Assembly: GCA_052400665.1 (NCBI GenBank)
Contig: JBQTGK010000001.1
DNA: 64,000 nucleotides
DNA from: JBQTGK01 sp052400665
GTDB taxonomy: Bacteria > Bacteroidota > Bacteroidia > Bacteroidales > Marinifilaceae
Reading direction: 5' to 3' (one strand)
Below, piece after piece: positions 8,626-18,004 of this stretch. The translations under genes were made by a program, and so were the position numbers. Positions within the stretch are counted from its first letter, which is position 1; each line of letters begins with the position of its first letter. The notes under the pieces were generated by a model. That model had not been told where the DNA came from. It saw only the letters and a list, made by a program, of their open reading frames with translations, and made no database searches.

Positions 8626-9057
8626 ATGGCAGTTAATAAAGTAATCCTCGTTGGAAACGTAGGTAAAGATCCAGAAGTAAAATACTTCGATAACGACGTA
8701 AGTGTATGTAATTTTCCTTTAGCAACAAGTGAAACTTACACAAAAAATGGTGAGAAAGTTACACAAACAGAGTGGCATAATATTGTACTGTGGCGTGGCT
8801 TGGCTAAAGTAGCAGAAAACTACGTTAAAAAAGGCATGCAATTATACATTGAAGGTAGTCTGCGAACACGTTCATGGGACGATCAGGATGGTAATAAAAA
8901 ATACATTACAGAGGTAATGGCCAATAATATGCAAATGCTGGGAAGAAAAGGTGACAACGAAGGACCTGCAGCTCAGGTTAGTTCTGACACTGCACAAAGC
9001 ACAAAACCAGCTAACGAGTCGGTAGCAGAAGAAGAAACTGATGATCTTCCATTCTAA
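8626..9057 (+). CDS. ssb: single-stranded DNA-binding protein
   Basis: 143 residues: an OB fold at about 1-110 (starts AVNKVILVGNVGKDPEV, with WHNIVLWRGLA in the core), a short flexible linker, and the acidic tail ending DDLPF, through which SSB recruits repair and replication partners. Length is at the short end for the family because the linker is brief. A TATCTTTA sequence 28-35 bases before the start is a possible -7 box. The next gene, gldE, begins 8 bases after the stop. Confidence 0.95.
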   Translation: MAVNKVILVGNVGKDPEVKYFDNDVSVCNFPLATSETYTKNGEKVTQTEWHNIVLWRGLAKVAENYVKKGMQLYIEGSLRTRSWDDQDGNKKYITEVMANNMQMLGRKGDNEGPAAQVSSDTAQSTKPANESVAEEETDDLPF

Positions 9058-9065
9058 TTATCCTA

Positions 9066-10421
9066 TTGCAAACTAATTTTACACAAAAATTGGAAACTGA
9101 TAGTTTTTCAACTCTTTTTTTAAACAATTCAGATATTGTTTTTTACTCATTAAGCATAAGTACCATTATAAGTCTGCTTATTATGGTACTTCTTTTATTT
9201 TGTTCGGCCCTAATATCGGGTTCGGAAGTTGCTTTATTTTCTCTTTCGCCGCAACAGGTAAACGATATTGAGTCGGAAGAAAATCCTAAAAATAAGCGAT
9301 TACTTAAATTACTTCGACTACCAGAACAACTATTAGCCACCATACTTATAGGCAATAATTTTGTTAATGTAGGCATTGTAATTTTATCGAGCTATATTAC
9401 CAATTCGCTGGTCGATTTTTCGCATGCTCCTACAATTGGTTTTTTGGTACAAGTCGTAATTATTACATTTTTATTACTCCTATTTGGCGAAATAATTCCC
9501 AAAGTATACGCTACACAAACTTCGGTTCGTTTCTCTAAATTCATGGCTTTCCCATTGTATTATATGGAGAAAATTTTTCGTCCACTTTCTGTGATATTAA
9601 TAAAATCTACTTCCATCGTAAATAAACGAATTTCTAAAAAGCAAAATATTTCAATGGGAGACCTCTCACAAGCCCTTGAACTTACTGCCGATGAAATTAC
9701 CGATGAAATGGAAATTCTGGAAGGAATCGTGAATTTTGGTAATATTAATGTTGAGGAAATAATGAAATCGAGAGTAGATGTTATTGCTTTAGACGTAAGA
9801 GCGGCTTTTGGGAAAGTAAAAGCAACCATTATCGATTCGGGATATTCCAGAATTCCCGTTTACGACGGCACTTTCGACAATGTGCGTGGTATATTATATG
9901 TAAAAGATCTTTTACCTCATCATCACAAACCCAATACTTTTCGCTGGCAATCTATTATTCGTCCACCTTATTATGTACCCGAAACAAAAAAGATTAATGA
10001 TCTTTTAGAAGAATTTCAAACTCAAAAAAATCACATGGCAATTGTTGTTGATGAGTATGGCGGTACTTCGGGCATAATAACTATGGAAGATATTTTGGAA
10101 GAAATTATTGGTGATATTACCGACGAATCGGACGAAGAAAAGGAAACTTATACTCTTGAAAAAGATGGATCGTATTTATTCGAAGGAAAAACTTTATTGA
10201 ATGATTTCTTTAAAATTGTAGATCTTGATTCTGAAACATTCGAAAATATAAAAGGCGATGCCGATACCTTAGCCGGATTATTACTTGAAATTAAAGGTGA
10301 TATTCCTCAAAAGAAAGAAGCATTTAAATATAAGACTTACCAATTTATAGTAGAGGCCGTTGACAATCGAAGAATAAAGAAAATTCGTTTTCTTCCTCCA
10401 AAAATCGAAACGAAAAAGTAA
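9066..10421 (+). CDS. gldE: gliding motility-associated protein GldE (hemolysin/CorC family)
   Basis: A 451-residue inner-membrane protein: a DUF21-type transmembrane domain with three or four helices (residues about 30-180), a CBS-domain pair (about 215-340, with RIPVYDG and MAIVVDEYGG) and a CorC_HlyC C-terminal domain. Adjacent gldD identifies it as GldE, which in flavobacteria supports gliding and type IX secretion. I use the TTG at 9066 as start because the next in-frame ATG (9183) falls inside the first membrane helix; an alternative start codon is thus required. It lies 8 bases from ssb. Confidence 0.88.
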   Translation: MQTNFTQKLETDSFSTLFLNNSDIVFYSLSISTIISLLIMVLLLFCSALISGSEVALFSLSPQQVNDIESEENPKNKRLLKLLRLPEQLLATILIGNNFVNVGIVILSSYITNSLVDFSHAPTIGFLVQVVIITFLLLLFGEIIPKVYATQTSVRFSKFMAFPLYYMEKIFRPLSVILIKSTSIVNKRISKKQNISMGDLSQALELTADEITDEMEILEGIVNFGNINVEEIMKSRVDVIALDVRAAFGKVKATIIDSGYSRIPVYDGTFDNVRGILYVKDLLPHHHKPNTFRWQSIIRPPYYVPETKKINDLLEEFQTQKNHMAIVVDEYGGTSGIITMEDILEEIIGDITDESDEEKETYTLEKDGSYLFEGKTLLNDFFKIVDLDSETFENIKGDADTLAGLLLEIKGDIPQKKEAFKYKTYQFIVEAVDNRRIKKIRFLPPKIETKK

Positions 10422-10475
10422 TTTCGTACAAAATTAGTATTGTGATTCATTTTTTCTACTCTCAATTATCAGCTT

Positions 10476-11057
10476 ATGAAATTGAATAAAATTTTCTTAC
10501 TAATTACTCTTGTCTGTCTTATGGCAACTCAGATATCCTGTAAGAAAAAATATACTCCAAAACCTAAAGGATTTTTCAGAATCGATTTACCTGAAAAAGA
10601 ATATCAAAATATAGGAATTGATTACCCATGTACTTTCGATATTTTAAAAACTGTTCAAGTTAAACATGATCGGTCAAAAGGAGCAGAACCTTTCTGGCTA
10701 AACCTCAAGTATCCGGCTTATAAAGCTACCATTCACTTAAGCTATAAGAATGTAGAGAATAATATAGAGGAATATCTCGAAGACTCTAGAAAAATGGCTT
10801 ACAAACATAGCATTAAAGCCGATGCTATTGGCGAACAAACCTACTTTAATAGTAAGGATAAAGTTTATGCATTAATTTATCGTATTAAAGGAAATGCGGC
10901 CTCATCGATACAATTTGTAGCCACCGATAGTACAAAACATTTTCTTCGTGGGGCATTATATTTTAAGGAACATCCAAATCAGGATTCTTTAGCTCCTGTA
11001 ATTAATTACATCGACAAAGATGTAGTTCAATTAATAGAATCTCTTAAATGGAAATAA
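10476..11057 (+). CDS. gldD: gliding motility lipoprotein GldD
   Basis: A 193-residue lipoprotein. The signal peptide ends in a lipobox, ATQISC, with the acylated cysteine at residue 22. The mature part starts KKKYTPKPKGFFRIDLPE, the characteristic opening of GldD. In gliding Bacteroidota it is required for motility and for stability of the GldKLMN secretion core. It is encoded directly after gldE and 7 bases before the phosphopantetheinyl transferase gene, so the three are probably cotranscribed. Confidence 0.9.
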   Translation: MKLNKIFLLITLVCLMATQISCKKKYTPKPKGFFRIDLPEKEYQNIGIDYPCTFDILKTVQVKHDRSKGAEPFWLNLKYPAYKATIHLSYKNVENNIEEYLEDSRKMAYKHSIKADAIGEQTYFNSKDKVYALIYRIKGNAASSIQFVATDSTKHFLRGALYFKEHPNQDSLAPVINYIDKDVVQLIESLKWK

Positions 11058-11064
11058 GCTAAGA

Positions 11065-11694
11065 ATGCCACTTTACAAGCACATACAAAACAATTCTGAT
11101 TCTGATCTTTACATTTGGAAAATTACCGAATCAGTAGGAGAGCTCTTGCAAATGGTAAATCTTTGTGATAATGATTTTAAAAGATTCGACAAATTTGGTA
11201 GTGAGTCCCGAAAAAAAGAATTTCTAACTACTCGAATCTTAATTCAACAATGTCTGGGTTCACATATTCAGATTTGCAACAACCAACACGGAAAACCATA
11301 TCTCATTAACAGCAATTTAAATCTTAGCATTACTCATACCAAATCGTACGTGGCTATTTTGCTTAGCGGAAAACACACTCCTGCTCTTGATATGGAATAT
11401 TTATCAAAACGGGTTCATAGAATTGCCAGTCGATTTCTCTCAAAACATGAGTTGGAAAACATTTCTCAAACAGATAAAACTTTGCATCTGTATCAGCACT
11501 GGTGTGCAAAAGAATGTCTCATTAAACTCTATGGTAAAAAAGATGTTCACTTAATTGATGAGTTAAAAATCCATACTTTTCAACCCAACGATAAATATTT
11601 TACAGGTGAAGTTTGCAGATCCGATTTTGCAAAAAAGTACAGATTTGAGTATTTACGCTTCGATGAATATTTATTGGTTTATGCGGTAAATTAA
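11065..11694 (+). CDS. 4'-phosphopantetheinyl transferase superfamily protein
   Basis: It transfers the phosphopantetheine arm of coenzyme A to a carrier-protein serine. The 209-residue protein has the Sfp-type signature: an SITHTKSYV strand, then the magnesium-binding ALDME (Asp109, Glu111), then WCAKECLIKLYG with Trp146, Lys149, Glu150 and Lys154. The usual (V/I)G(I/V)D(I/V)E is replaced by PALDME, a mild deviation that keeps both acids. It follows gldD by 7 bases. Its carrier-protein substrate may be the fatty-acid ACP or a secondary-metabolite carrier; the sequence does not decide. Confidence 0.85.
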   Translation: MPLYKHIQNNSDSDLYIWKITESVGELLQMVNLCDNDFKRFDKFGSESRKKEFLTTRILIQQCLGSHIQICNNQHGKPYLINSNLNLSITHTKSYVAILLSGKHTPALDMEYLSKRVHRIASRFLSKHELENISQTDKTLHLYQHWCAKECLIKLYGKKDVHLIDELKIHTFQPNDKYFTGEVCRSDFAKKYRFEYLRFDEYLLVYAVN

Positions 11695-11709
11695 TATCCT
11701 ATTGAAATT

Positions 11710-12090
11710 ATGAATTTACTCTACTTCTATTTAAATCGAATTAATTTTAGACTATTTTTCTATTTCATAATTCCATTTAGTAATACTTCGCTTGCAATTT
11801 ATATTATCTCAGAAGAAAAAATAATTATCCTTAGTAATTCAATAGCTACATTTTTTTCTGTACTAATTAGCCCATATATCATTGGTGCACTTTGGATATT
11901 CCTGTTTACTGCATTTAAAAATTTAAGCAAACAACAAAATATTGAAAAAACAGAAACCCTTACACCAAGGATAAACTTTTTTGATTTTCTCGATTTCGAA
12001 CATATAACATTCAAAGAATATCAAAAATGGACAGTTATAGCCTGGATTATTCAACTTTTTTTTCTGATACTTGAACCTAATTTATTATAA
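11710..12090 (+). CDS. small predicted membrane protein, unknown function
   Basis: A 126-residue frame with about three hydrophobic segments (near residues 12-32, 42-66 and 106-122), separated by a charged loop with the KTETLTPRINFFDFLDFEH stretch. I do not recognise a family. It starts 15 bases after the phosphopantetheinyl transferase stop codon and ends 9 bases before the convergent phosphatase-like gene, so it is likely the last gene of the mutY-ssb-gldE-gldD run. The hydrophobic pattern and tight spacing argue that it is real. Confidence 0.55.
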   Translation: MNLLYFYLNRINFRLFFYFIIPFSNTSLAIYIISEEKIIILSNSIATFFSVLISPYIIGALWIFLFTAFKNLSKQQNIEKTETLTPRINFFDFLDFEHITFKEYQKWTVIAWIIQLFFLILEPNLL

Positions 12091-12099
12091 ATTAACTCT

Positions 12100-13728
12100 T
12101 CACTGAGTTAGTTCTTCAATTGGATTCCCATCACAACCCGCTGGAATCGAAATATTCAGAAAATTTGAGATCGTAGGTACAATATCTTCCACCTGAACAG
12201 AACGGGTTATTGTTGATCTCTTAATTTTCCAACCAAACCAAAATAAAGGAACCTGATTGGTATAGCTATATTGTGCAATCTCGTCACTCTCATCTTTAAT
12301 TTTGTGCATCCATCCAGGCTCGAGGGTTATCATTACATCGCCCGAGCGCTTTTGATTAAAGGAACGCTGTACTTTTTGCATGATACCGTGTGTATAATTT
12401 GCTTTAATAAGACTATTGGCCGGAATTGTATTGGCTACTCCGGTAAATTGTATTAAAAAGTTCGCAGCTTTCACCTGCATATCTTCAAGAGATAGTTTCG
12501 AATCCTCTATTAACTGACGATTTAAATACACCTGTTGCGAATCGTATCCCAGAATCCACTCCCCATTTCCATACATTACATTTAAATACGACTTTAATAA
12601 AGCCATTGCATTGTAAGAACTAAAGTATCCATTAGGAATATTTTGTGCTTGTAAATTTTCGGGTGTATAATTTGCCGACTGATCGGCAGTTAAAAATACC
12701 AACACATTCTCCATACCTATTTGCTCATCTAAAAAATTAAGAAAATGTTCTATTTCTCTATCTAATCTAATAAAGTTATCGACCATTTCGGGAGCAAAAG
12801 GAGAAAGTTCTCTGTGCTTATAATCCAAACATGAAAAGGTTAATGCTAAAAAATCAGAATCGTCATCGCGACCTAAATTTTCATTGATAATAGATGCAAT
12901 TGCAAAATCTTTTACCAGCATATTTCCAAAAGGAGTTGCCTTAATTGCTTTATATCCGTAAGTTCTTTTTTCTTTGTTTAAATCGTAGTAGAATTCATTA
13001 TTCAAGCCTACTTTTCCAAGAATTTTATCAGAAACTGTTGGCTTATTTTCTCCATCATAAGGTGTCCAGATTCGATCCATGTAGAAATCAGCGAATTTCT
13101 TTTCATTAAATTCATTTACCCAATTGTAAATAGTATCCTGATAATAAGATGAGGTAATAAACTTTCCAGATAAATCGTCCATCCAATAAGCACCATCAGC
13201 AGCATGTCCAGAAGAAAATAATGTAGCTTCAGAATTTAAGCCAATACCAATTACCCGTGAATGATCGTTAAATAATTTTATTTCGTCGCCAATAGTTGGA
13301 GCCAATAAATTTTTAGGCGATTTTCCTTTTTCTTCTGATTCAACTCCTACCAATTTACTGTTTGCATCATTTTTTGCCAGATTTAATTCGCCCGATAAAC
13401 GATTGTACCAGCCACTAGAAATAATTCCATGATATGCGGGTGGCGTTCCCGTAAAAATAGTGGCATGATCGGGACCTGTTTGTGAATACAAATAGCTAAA
13501 CTTTGTATTTTTACAGTAAGTTCCCTGATTCATTAAACGTTTAAATCCACCATCGCCAATTAAATTCGAATATCTAAAATAGTAATCGGGTCGCAAATGA
13601 TCTACTACAATTCCAACAACCAGTTTAGGTTTCTCTGATGGAATTTTACGAGTCCCTTGAGCATTAGCAAATATGGAATTTAATATCAGAAATGATATCA
13701 ACAATAAGTTTTTGATGGAATTGTTCAT
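12100..13728 (-). CDS. secreted alkaline-phosphatase-superfamily protein (PafA-like) with degenerate active site
   Basis: 542 residues with a signal peptide cleaved near ANAQ at 21-24. The fold signature is kept: Asp43 in VVDHLRPD, the Thr84 nucleophile position in SQTGPDHATIFTG, Asp302, and Asp349 in LTADQ. Several positions that are His in catalytically active members are changed: the D-x-x-x-H motif reads DYKHR (Arg306 in register, His shifted by one), TADHG reads TADQS (Gln350), and the C-terminal HG before the VP strand is absent. The PafA-type Lys-x-Arg reads NSE (165-167) and the Asn after HGI is Ser. It may be a pseudoenzyme or use an altered metal site. It is periplasmic or outer-surface, encoded alone and convergent with the plus-strand run. 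Confidence 0.85.
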   Translation of the reverse strand: MNNSIKNLLLISFLILNSIFANAQGTRKIPSEKPKLVVGIVVDHLRPDYYFRYSNLIGDGGFKRLMNQGTYCKNTKFSYLYSQTGPDHATIFTGTPPAYHGIISSGWYNRLSGELNLAKNDANSKLVGVESEEKGKSPKNLLAPTIGDEIKLFNDHSRVIGIGLNSEATLFSSGHAADGAYWMDDLSGKFITSSYYQDTIYNWVNEFNEKKFADFYMDRIWTPYDGENKPTVSDKILGKVGLNNEFYYDLNKEKRTYGYKAIKATPFGNMLVKDFAIASIINENLGRDDDSDFLALTFSCLDYKHRELSPFAPEMVDNFIRLDREIEHFLNFLDEQIGMENVLVFLTADQSANYTPENLQAQNIPNGYFSSYNAMALLKSYLNVMYGNGEWILGYDSQQVYLNRQLIEDSKLSLEDMQVKAANFLIQFTGVANTIPANSLIKANYTHGIMQKVQRSFNQKRSGDVMITLEPGWMHKIKDESDEIAQYSYTNQVPLFWFGWKIKRSTITRSVQVEDIVPTISNFLNISIPAGCDGNPIEELTQ

Positions 13729-13834
13729 ACTATATATGTTGGCAGATTTTTATTTTCAGCAACAAATATAATTGATTCACCCTAAATTATACTGGTAAAA
13801 TTAGTAAATGCGAATTAGAAGGTATCAATTTTTT

Positions 13835-14185
13835 CTATTTGGCTTTGGCCTGATATCGGATTACATCAACTTGTTCCATCGTAACGATACCTCCACCACC
13901 CGATTTCTCGATAAGTAATTCAAGAATATGAAGAAATCCCTCTATTTTTTCTGTAGAATCTATGATCTCGATAATTATAGGAAGATCGTCGGATAAAGTA
14001 AATATTTTTGAAGTGTGAATTCTGGAGCTGGCACCGTACGACATAATTCCCCGATGAACGGTTGCACCCGCTAATCCGTATTTTTTAGCCCCATAAACAA
14101 TAACCTCATATAATGGGCGTTGGTAAACTTTGTCGGCTTCACCAACAAAAACACGTAATAATTTTACTTTTCCTTCTAACTTCAT
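13835..14185 (-). CDS. DUF190 domain protein
   Basis: A 116-residue cytosolic protein of the DUF190 family, with the typical KLLRVFVGEADKVYQRPLYE opening and the later GLAGATVHRGIMSYG segment. The fold is PII/CutA-like. Members are very often encoded beside crcB, as here (45 bases downstream of the fluoride channel gene, same strand). A regulatory role in fluoride homeostasis is the usual suggestion from context but is not proven. Confidence 0.88.
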   Translation of the reverse strand: MKLEGKVKLLRVFVGEADKVYQRPLYEVIVYGAKKYGLAGATVHRGIMSYGASSRIHTSKIFTLSDDLPIIIEIIDSTEKIEGFLHILELLIEKSGGGGIVTMEQVDVIRYQAKAK

Positions 14186-14230
14186 AAAATTGATTCTTTA
14201 TCAAGATAATAGAAAAGTTATTTCTCTTAT

Positions 14231-14608
14231 CTAAAAAAGTTTATGAATAACAGTTCCAAAATAAACAGCTAAAAGTCCCAAAAACACACTTCCAGCCATG
14301 TATATAGAAAGATACAAAAATCCATTGTCTTTTAAAAGGTTAAGTTGATCGAAAGCAAATGATGAAAAAGTAGTAAATCCTCCACAAAATCCTACGGCAA
14401 GAAACATTCTCATTTCCGGATTAATTAAATTATCGCGTTCGGCTAACGAGTAAACTACTCCAATGATAAAACTTCCTACAATATTTACAGTCATTGTTCC
14501 AATGGGAAAAATAGTATCGAAAAAACGGTGAAGTCCTTGTCCTACCAAAAAGCGGGAAACACTACCCAAAAAACCACCCATTCCTATCAGCAATAATGTA
14601 CGAAACAT
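14231..14608 (-). CDS. crcB: fluoride efflux channel CrcB/Fluc
   Basis: A 125-residue four-helix membrane protein. Visible Fluc features are the GGFLGSVSRF N-terminal helix, the pore Asn in TVNIVGSFIIG, the central GFCGGFTTFSSF break that binds Na+ at the dimer interface and carries the fluoride-track phenylalanines, and a final hydrophobic helix. It works as an antiparallel dimer that exports fluoride. A single full-length copy implies a homodimer. I looked for a fluoride riboswitch in the 145 bases upstream and did not see its conserved pseudoknot elements. Confidence 0.92.
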   Translation of the reverse strand: MFRTLLLIGMGGFLGSVSRFLVGQGLHRFFDTIFPIGTMTVNIVGSFIIGVVYSLAERDNLINPEMRMFLAVGFCGGFTTFSSFAFDQLNLLKDNGFLYLSIYMAGSVFLGLLAVYFGTVIHKLF

Positions 14609-14704
14609 ACAATCCTTATTAATTATGAATAATTAGCAATGAAAATTTATAATCATTACCGATGACAAATATACTAATCTTGATTTATTTAAATCAACAA
14701 AAAA

Positions 14705-14732
14705 AATAGCCATTCAATTAAGAACGGCTATT
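14705..14732 (-). terminator. intrinsic terminator of ychF
   Basis: Arms AATAGCCATTC/GAACGGCTATT form 11 positions with one mismatch and a six-base loop, followed on the minus strand by six T. It starts 22 bases past the ychF stop codon. Confidence 0.8.
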
Positions 14733-14753
14733 GTTATTTATTTAGATATAAGA

Positions 14754-15854
14754 TTATACATTAAAACGGAAGTGCATAATATCACCATCCTGAACAACAT
14801 ATTCTTTTCCTTCTACATTCATTTTTCCTGCTTCTTTACAAGCATTCTCAGAGCCTAATTCCGAGAAGTCTTTGTACTTAATTACTTCGGCACGAATAAA
14901 ACCTTTTTCAAAATCGGTGTGAATAACTCCTGCAGCCTGTGGTGCTTTTGCTCCTTTAGGATATGTCCAGGAACGAACCTCCTTAACTCCTGCAGTAAAG
15001 TAGGTTTCTAAATTAAGAAGTCGGAAAGCTGCTTTTATTAATTTATTAACACCAGGCTCGGCCAATCCTAAATCTTCCAAAAACATTTGCTTCTCTTCGT
15101 AAGTTTCGAGCTCTGCAATATCCGATTCAATTCCAGCACCCACCACTAATACTTCTGCATTTTCGTCTTTTACTGCTTCTTTTACTGCATCAACATGTTT
15201 GTTGCCATCTTTTACCGAAGCCTCATCAACATTACAAACATAAAGAATTGGCTTAGTGGTTAATAAATGAAGATCTGTGGTTACTTTCTCTTCTGCTTCG
15301 CTCAACTCAACTACACGAGCCGACTTTCCTTGTTCCAAAGCTTCTTTGTATCTTTCCAGAACTTCGGCTAAACGTTTTGCTTCAGGATTTTTTCCAATTT
15401 TAGCCAACTTAGCAGCTTTTTGAAGTCTTGCTTCAACAGTTTCCAAATCCTTTAACTGCAATTCAATATCAATTGTTTCTTTATCACGAATCGGATCAAC
15501 AGAACCATCAACATGAACAATATTATCGTTCTCGAAGCAACGTAAAACGTGGATAATAGCATTTGTTTCACGAATATTAGATAAGAATTTATTCCCTAAT
15601 CCTTCACCTTTACTCGCACCTTTTACCAAACCAGCAATATCAACAATTTCCATTACCGAAGGCTGAACACGTTCCGGCTTCACCAAATCCGACAATCTTA
15701 TTAAACGATCATCGGGAATCGTGATAACTCCAACATTTGGTTCTATTGTACAAAAAGGAAAATTAGCCGATTGTGCTTTTGCATTCGACAAACAATTAAA
15801 CAAGGTTGATTTACCCACATTTGGTAATCCTACAATTCCACACTGTAATGCCAT
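14754..15854 (-). CDS. ychF: redox-regulated ATPase YchF (Obg family)
   Basis: A 366-residue P-loop NTPase that associates with ribosomes and, unlike other Obg proteins, prefers ATP. The P-loop GLPNVGKST is at residues 7-15 and the G3 motif is DIAG. The G4 position reads NVDE instead of NKxD, the change that gives ATP preference. A coiled-coil arm covers about 120-190, and a C-terminal TGS domain ends in the QDGDIMHFRFNV strand typical of YchF. It is transcribed alone with a good terminator. Confidence 0.95.
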   Translation of the reverse strand: MALQCGIVGLPNVGKSTLFNCLSNAKAQSANFPFCTIEPNVGVITIPDDRLIRLSDLVKPERVQPSVMEIVDIAGLVKGASKGEGLGNKFLSNIRETNAIIHVLRCFENDNIVHVDGSVDPIRDKETIDIELQLKDLETVEARLQKAAKLAKIGKNPEAKRLAEVLERYKEALEQGKSARVVELSEAEEKVTTDLHLLTTKPILYVCNVDEASVKDGNKHVDAVKEAVKDENAEVLVVGAGIESDIAELETYEEKQMFLEDLGLAEPGVNKLIKAAFRLLNLETYFTAGVKEVRSWTYPKGAKAPQAAGVIHTDFEKGFIRAEVIKYKDFSELGSENACKEAGKMNVEGKEYVVQDGDIMHFRFNV

Positions 15855-16061
15855 GGCAATTCTATATTATTTTGATTTGCAACTATTCAATTTTTAAAAA
15901 TCTGTGCAAAAGTACATTTAAATTTTCGTTGTGCCAATTTTCCTGATTCTTCTCCTAAAAATTTGTTAATAAACTCAAAACAAAGCGTAATTTATTATAA
16001 TCCATTTTATTTAGTTTTATAGATAAGTAAAACTATATATTACTAAACCATTTATTTTTAG

Positions 16062-17046
16062 ACTCGTTTTTTTCTTGCTACAATAAATTATTTGCAGGCC
16101 CAAAATCCTAATTTCGGAACTTCCCTTTTGATAAATCGACAGATAAGAAACACGCCTAATAACGTATGTAATAACTTAATAGATCTTCATTCTTCTCTGA
16201 TTTCCGGGGCCATTTCACAAGAGGAAGAAAGTTCAGGCTTTCTATTTTTGGATTATATCGAATATATAATATAAAGATCAGGTAGAATTAATGTACGATT
16301 CGAAAGTTCAATTCTATATGGGCTCAAATAATTGTTCGTCTCCGGCATGTGTTCTCAGAAAAATACAAGCTGTCTGTGAAAGTTTCTCCACATTATTTCA
16401 GTTGTTCTGTAATTATTCCGGATACGAATCTTATTCCATTAACGCATATATTTCTAAAAATGGCAATTTACAAGATAGAGCTCCCCATTCTTGGAATGTT
16501 TCAAAAATAAATCAACAATGGCGTATTTTTTATTTAAGTTGGTCTAGTGCAATTCTTTATCACTGGGGCATTAAAAATAATACAAATAAATTTTTCATGC
16601 TTGCACCAGAAAAATTTGTACTCTCACATCTCGCTATTATTCCAATGTGGCAATTTCTTAAAACACCTGTATCAATTCATGTTTTTAATCGTAGCGATAA
16701 GTAAATTCAAAAATACCTGAATAAAAGTCCAGCAAGTTACAACTTCACAGATACTCTAAATTATTTTAATTCTTTATCCAATAAAATAAAGAGACTAAAA
16801 ACAACAGAAGAAATTCTAAAAACAAATTCGGGAAATAAATTTAATATTGCCATGGAATACTATCAATACGCAAGAATTGTGTTAAATTTTGAAAGCGAAA
16901 TAAGTTCCCTTCAATATTATTATTTTATTACGTCAAAGAAAAAATTGAATGAAGCAATTTGTCTTCTTACATCATCATCATCAGATCTTTCTTCGAAAAG
17001 TATGCTGCTTAAAATTATCCAAAGACTCATTGATTCAGAAAAATAA
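16062..17046 (+). pseudogene. decayed transglutaminase-like protein gene
   Basis: Three open segments line up as one broken gene. In frame 3 from about 16062, a signal-peptide-like stretch (FFLATINYLQAQNP) has no ATG and leads to SGFLFLDYIEYI, resembling the helix before the transglutaminase core. After a frame change near 16265-16290 (a TAA interrupts frame 1 at 16267), frame 1 reads QAVCESFSTLFQLFCNYSG, the catalytic-Cys motif. It continues through APHSWNVSKINQQW (the HAWN motif) and FFMLAPEKFVLSHL. A TAA at 16702-16704 then interrupts, and the same frame continues open (IQKYLNKS...) to 17046. The catalytic Asp position reads Ser in YLSW. The order and spacing fit a secreted transglutaminase/peptidase-like protein. 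Confidence 0.75.
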
Positions 17047-17068
17047 AATCTAATCTATGTAAAGTAAT

Positions 17069-17863
17069 TTATTGCAGCAAATTTACAATCTCGCTATATT
17101 CAAAATCGTCGGGAATTGTAAAAACCGAATCATCAATTTTCTTTTTAATAAGATTTTCTACTTTAGTTTTAGTAGGAGTTTCATCGCCAAATATAATAAT
17201 TTCCATTGGAAAACCATTTTCAACAATCTTCATGAAAGATTCCATATGATCATACAATTTCGAATCGTTATGCTGAAGTAAACTCTCCATATAATCGCGA
17301 TACAAATCTAAATTTAAATCGTAATTTAAATAATTTTTCAAATTGCCAGCTATCCAAACTTCTTCTACAACAATATTATTTTGTACAATTAAAAATTTAC
17401 GACAAGCATAACCTGCTATCGATTTATAATTTGGACTTTCCTGAATTTCTACATCTTTACTCTCATTTATCTTTTCACTAAAAATTTCTTGACCATCTCT
17501 TTCTAAAGTTTTTTCTTGCTTTGTATTTAATTGTTTCTGATAATCTTTATTCATTAACATATACTTAGAACTTGAGAATAATCGAATTTCAAATAATGAT
17601 TGATTAAAATCATTTCGACTTCCTTTCCAGTATTTTTTCTTTTTTATATCAGCAAAGCATAAATTCCCTTCCGAAAAAATAATCACCCTATTTCCAGTTA
17701 CAACCTTAAACTTATCTTTCTTTAAGTAATATACATTACTATATTCTCTACTGTTTTTATTAACACGAATTTTCACAATTAAACCAGAAGGTTCGGAAAA
17801 TAAAAACCAAAAAATAAGCAAACAAAATATCGAAAACACAGTATACAATACCGATTTATTCAT
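17069..17863 (-). CDS. membrane-anchored protein of unknown function, possible DUF4412/GLPGLI-like fold
   Basis: 264 residues. One N-terminal hydrophobic segment (about 5-22, ending in FLFSEPSG) is an uncleaved anchor or signal peptide. The rest is polar. A central KSIAGYACRKFLIVQ...VEEVWIAG stretch resembles the segment of DUF4412/GLPGLI-type periplasmic proteins in Bacteroidota, and a low-complexity charged region covers about 105-140. The C-terminal half (MEIIIFGDETPTKTKVENL) fits the same family style. Function unknown. It is convergent with the transglutaminase-like pseudogene and divergent from the VWA gene. Confidence 0.7.
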   Translation of the reverse strand: MNKSVLYTVFSIFCLLIFWFLFSEPSGLIVKIRVNKNSREYSNVYYLKKDKFKVVTGNRVIIFSEGNLCFADIKKKKYWKGSRNDFNQSLFEIRLFSSSKYMLMNKDYQKQLNTKQEKTLERDGQEIFSEKINESKDVEIQESPNYKSIAGYACRKFLIVQNNIVVEEVWIAGNLKNYLNYDLNLDLYRDYMESLLQHNDSKLYDHMESFMKIVENGFPMEIIIFGDETPTKTKVENLIKKKIDDSVFTIPDDFEYSEIVNLLQ

Positions 17864-18004
17864 ACAATAAAATATATTTTAAAAGAGTTTATCTACATCA
17901 ATAAATTAAATTTAAAAATAACTATTGATAATTTACCTTCTTGTTTATTTTAATTTTACTTTACTATAAGTATATTTATACAGTTAACAATTAAAAAGAG
18001 ACTT

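Noticed and set aside
9059..9120. An ATG start for gldE instead of TTG.
   Set aside because: No in-frame ATG occurs before the first membrane helix; the first (9183) would delete part of it.
13729..13834. Searched for tRNA genes, CRISPR repeats, insertion sequences and phage genes in this and all other gaps.
   Set aside because: No cloverleaf, repeat array, transposase or attachment-site pattern was found by reading; a tRNAscan or ISfinder run would settle it.
14609..14753. Possible fluoride riboswitch before crcB.
   Set aside because: The conserved pseudoknot and GG-rich elements are not visible on the minus strand.
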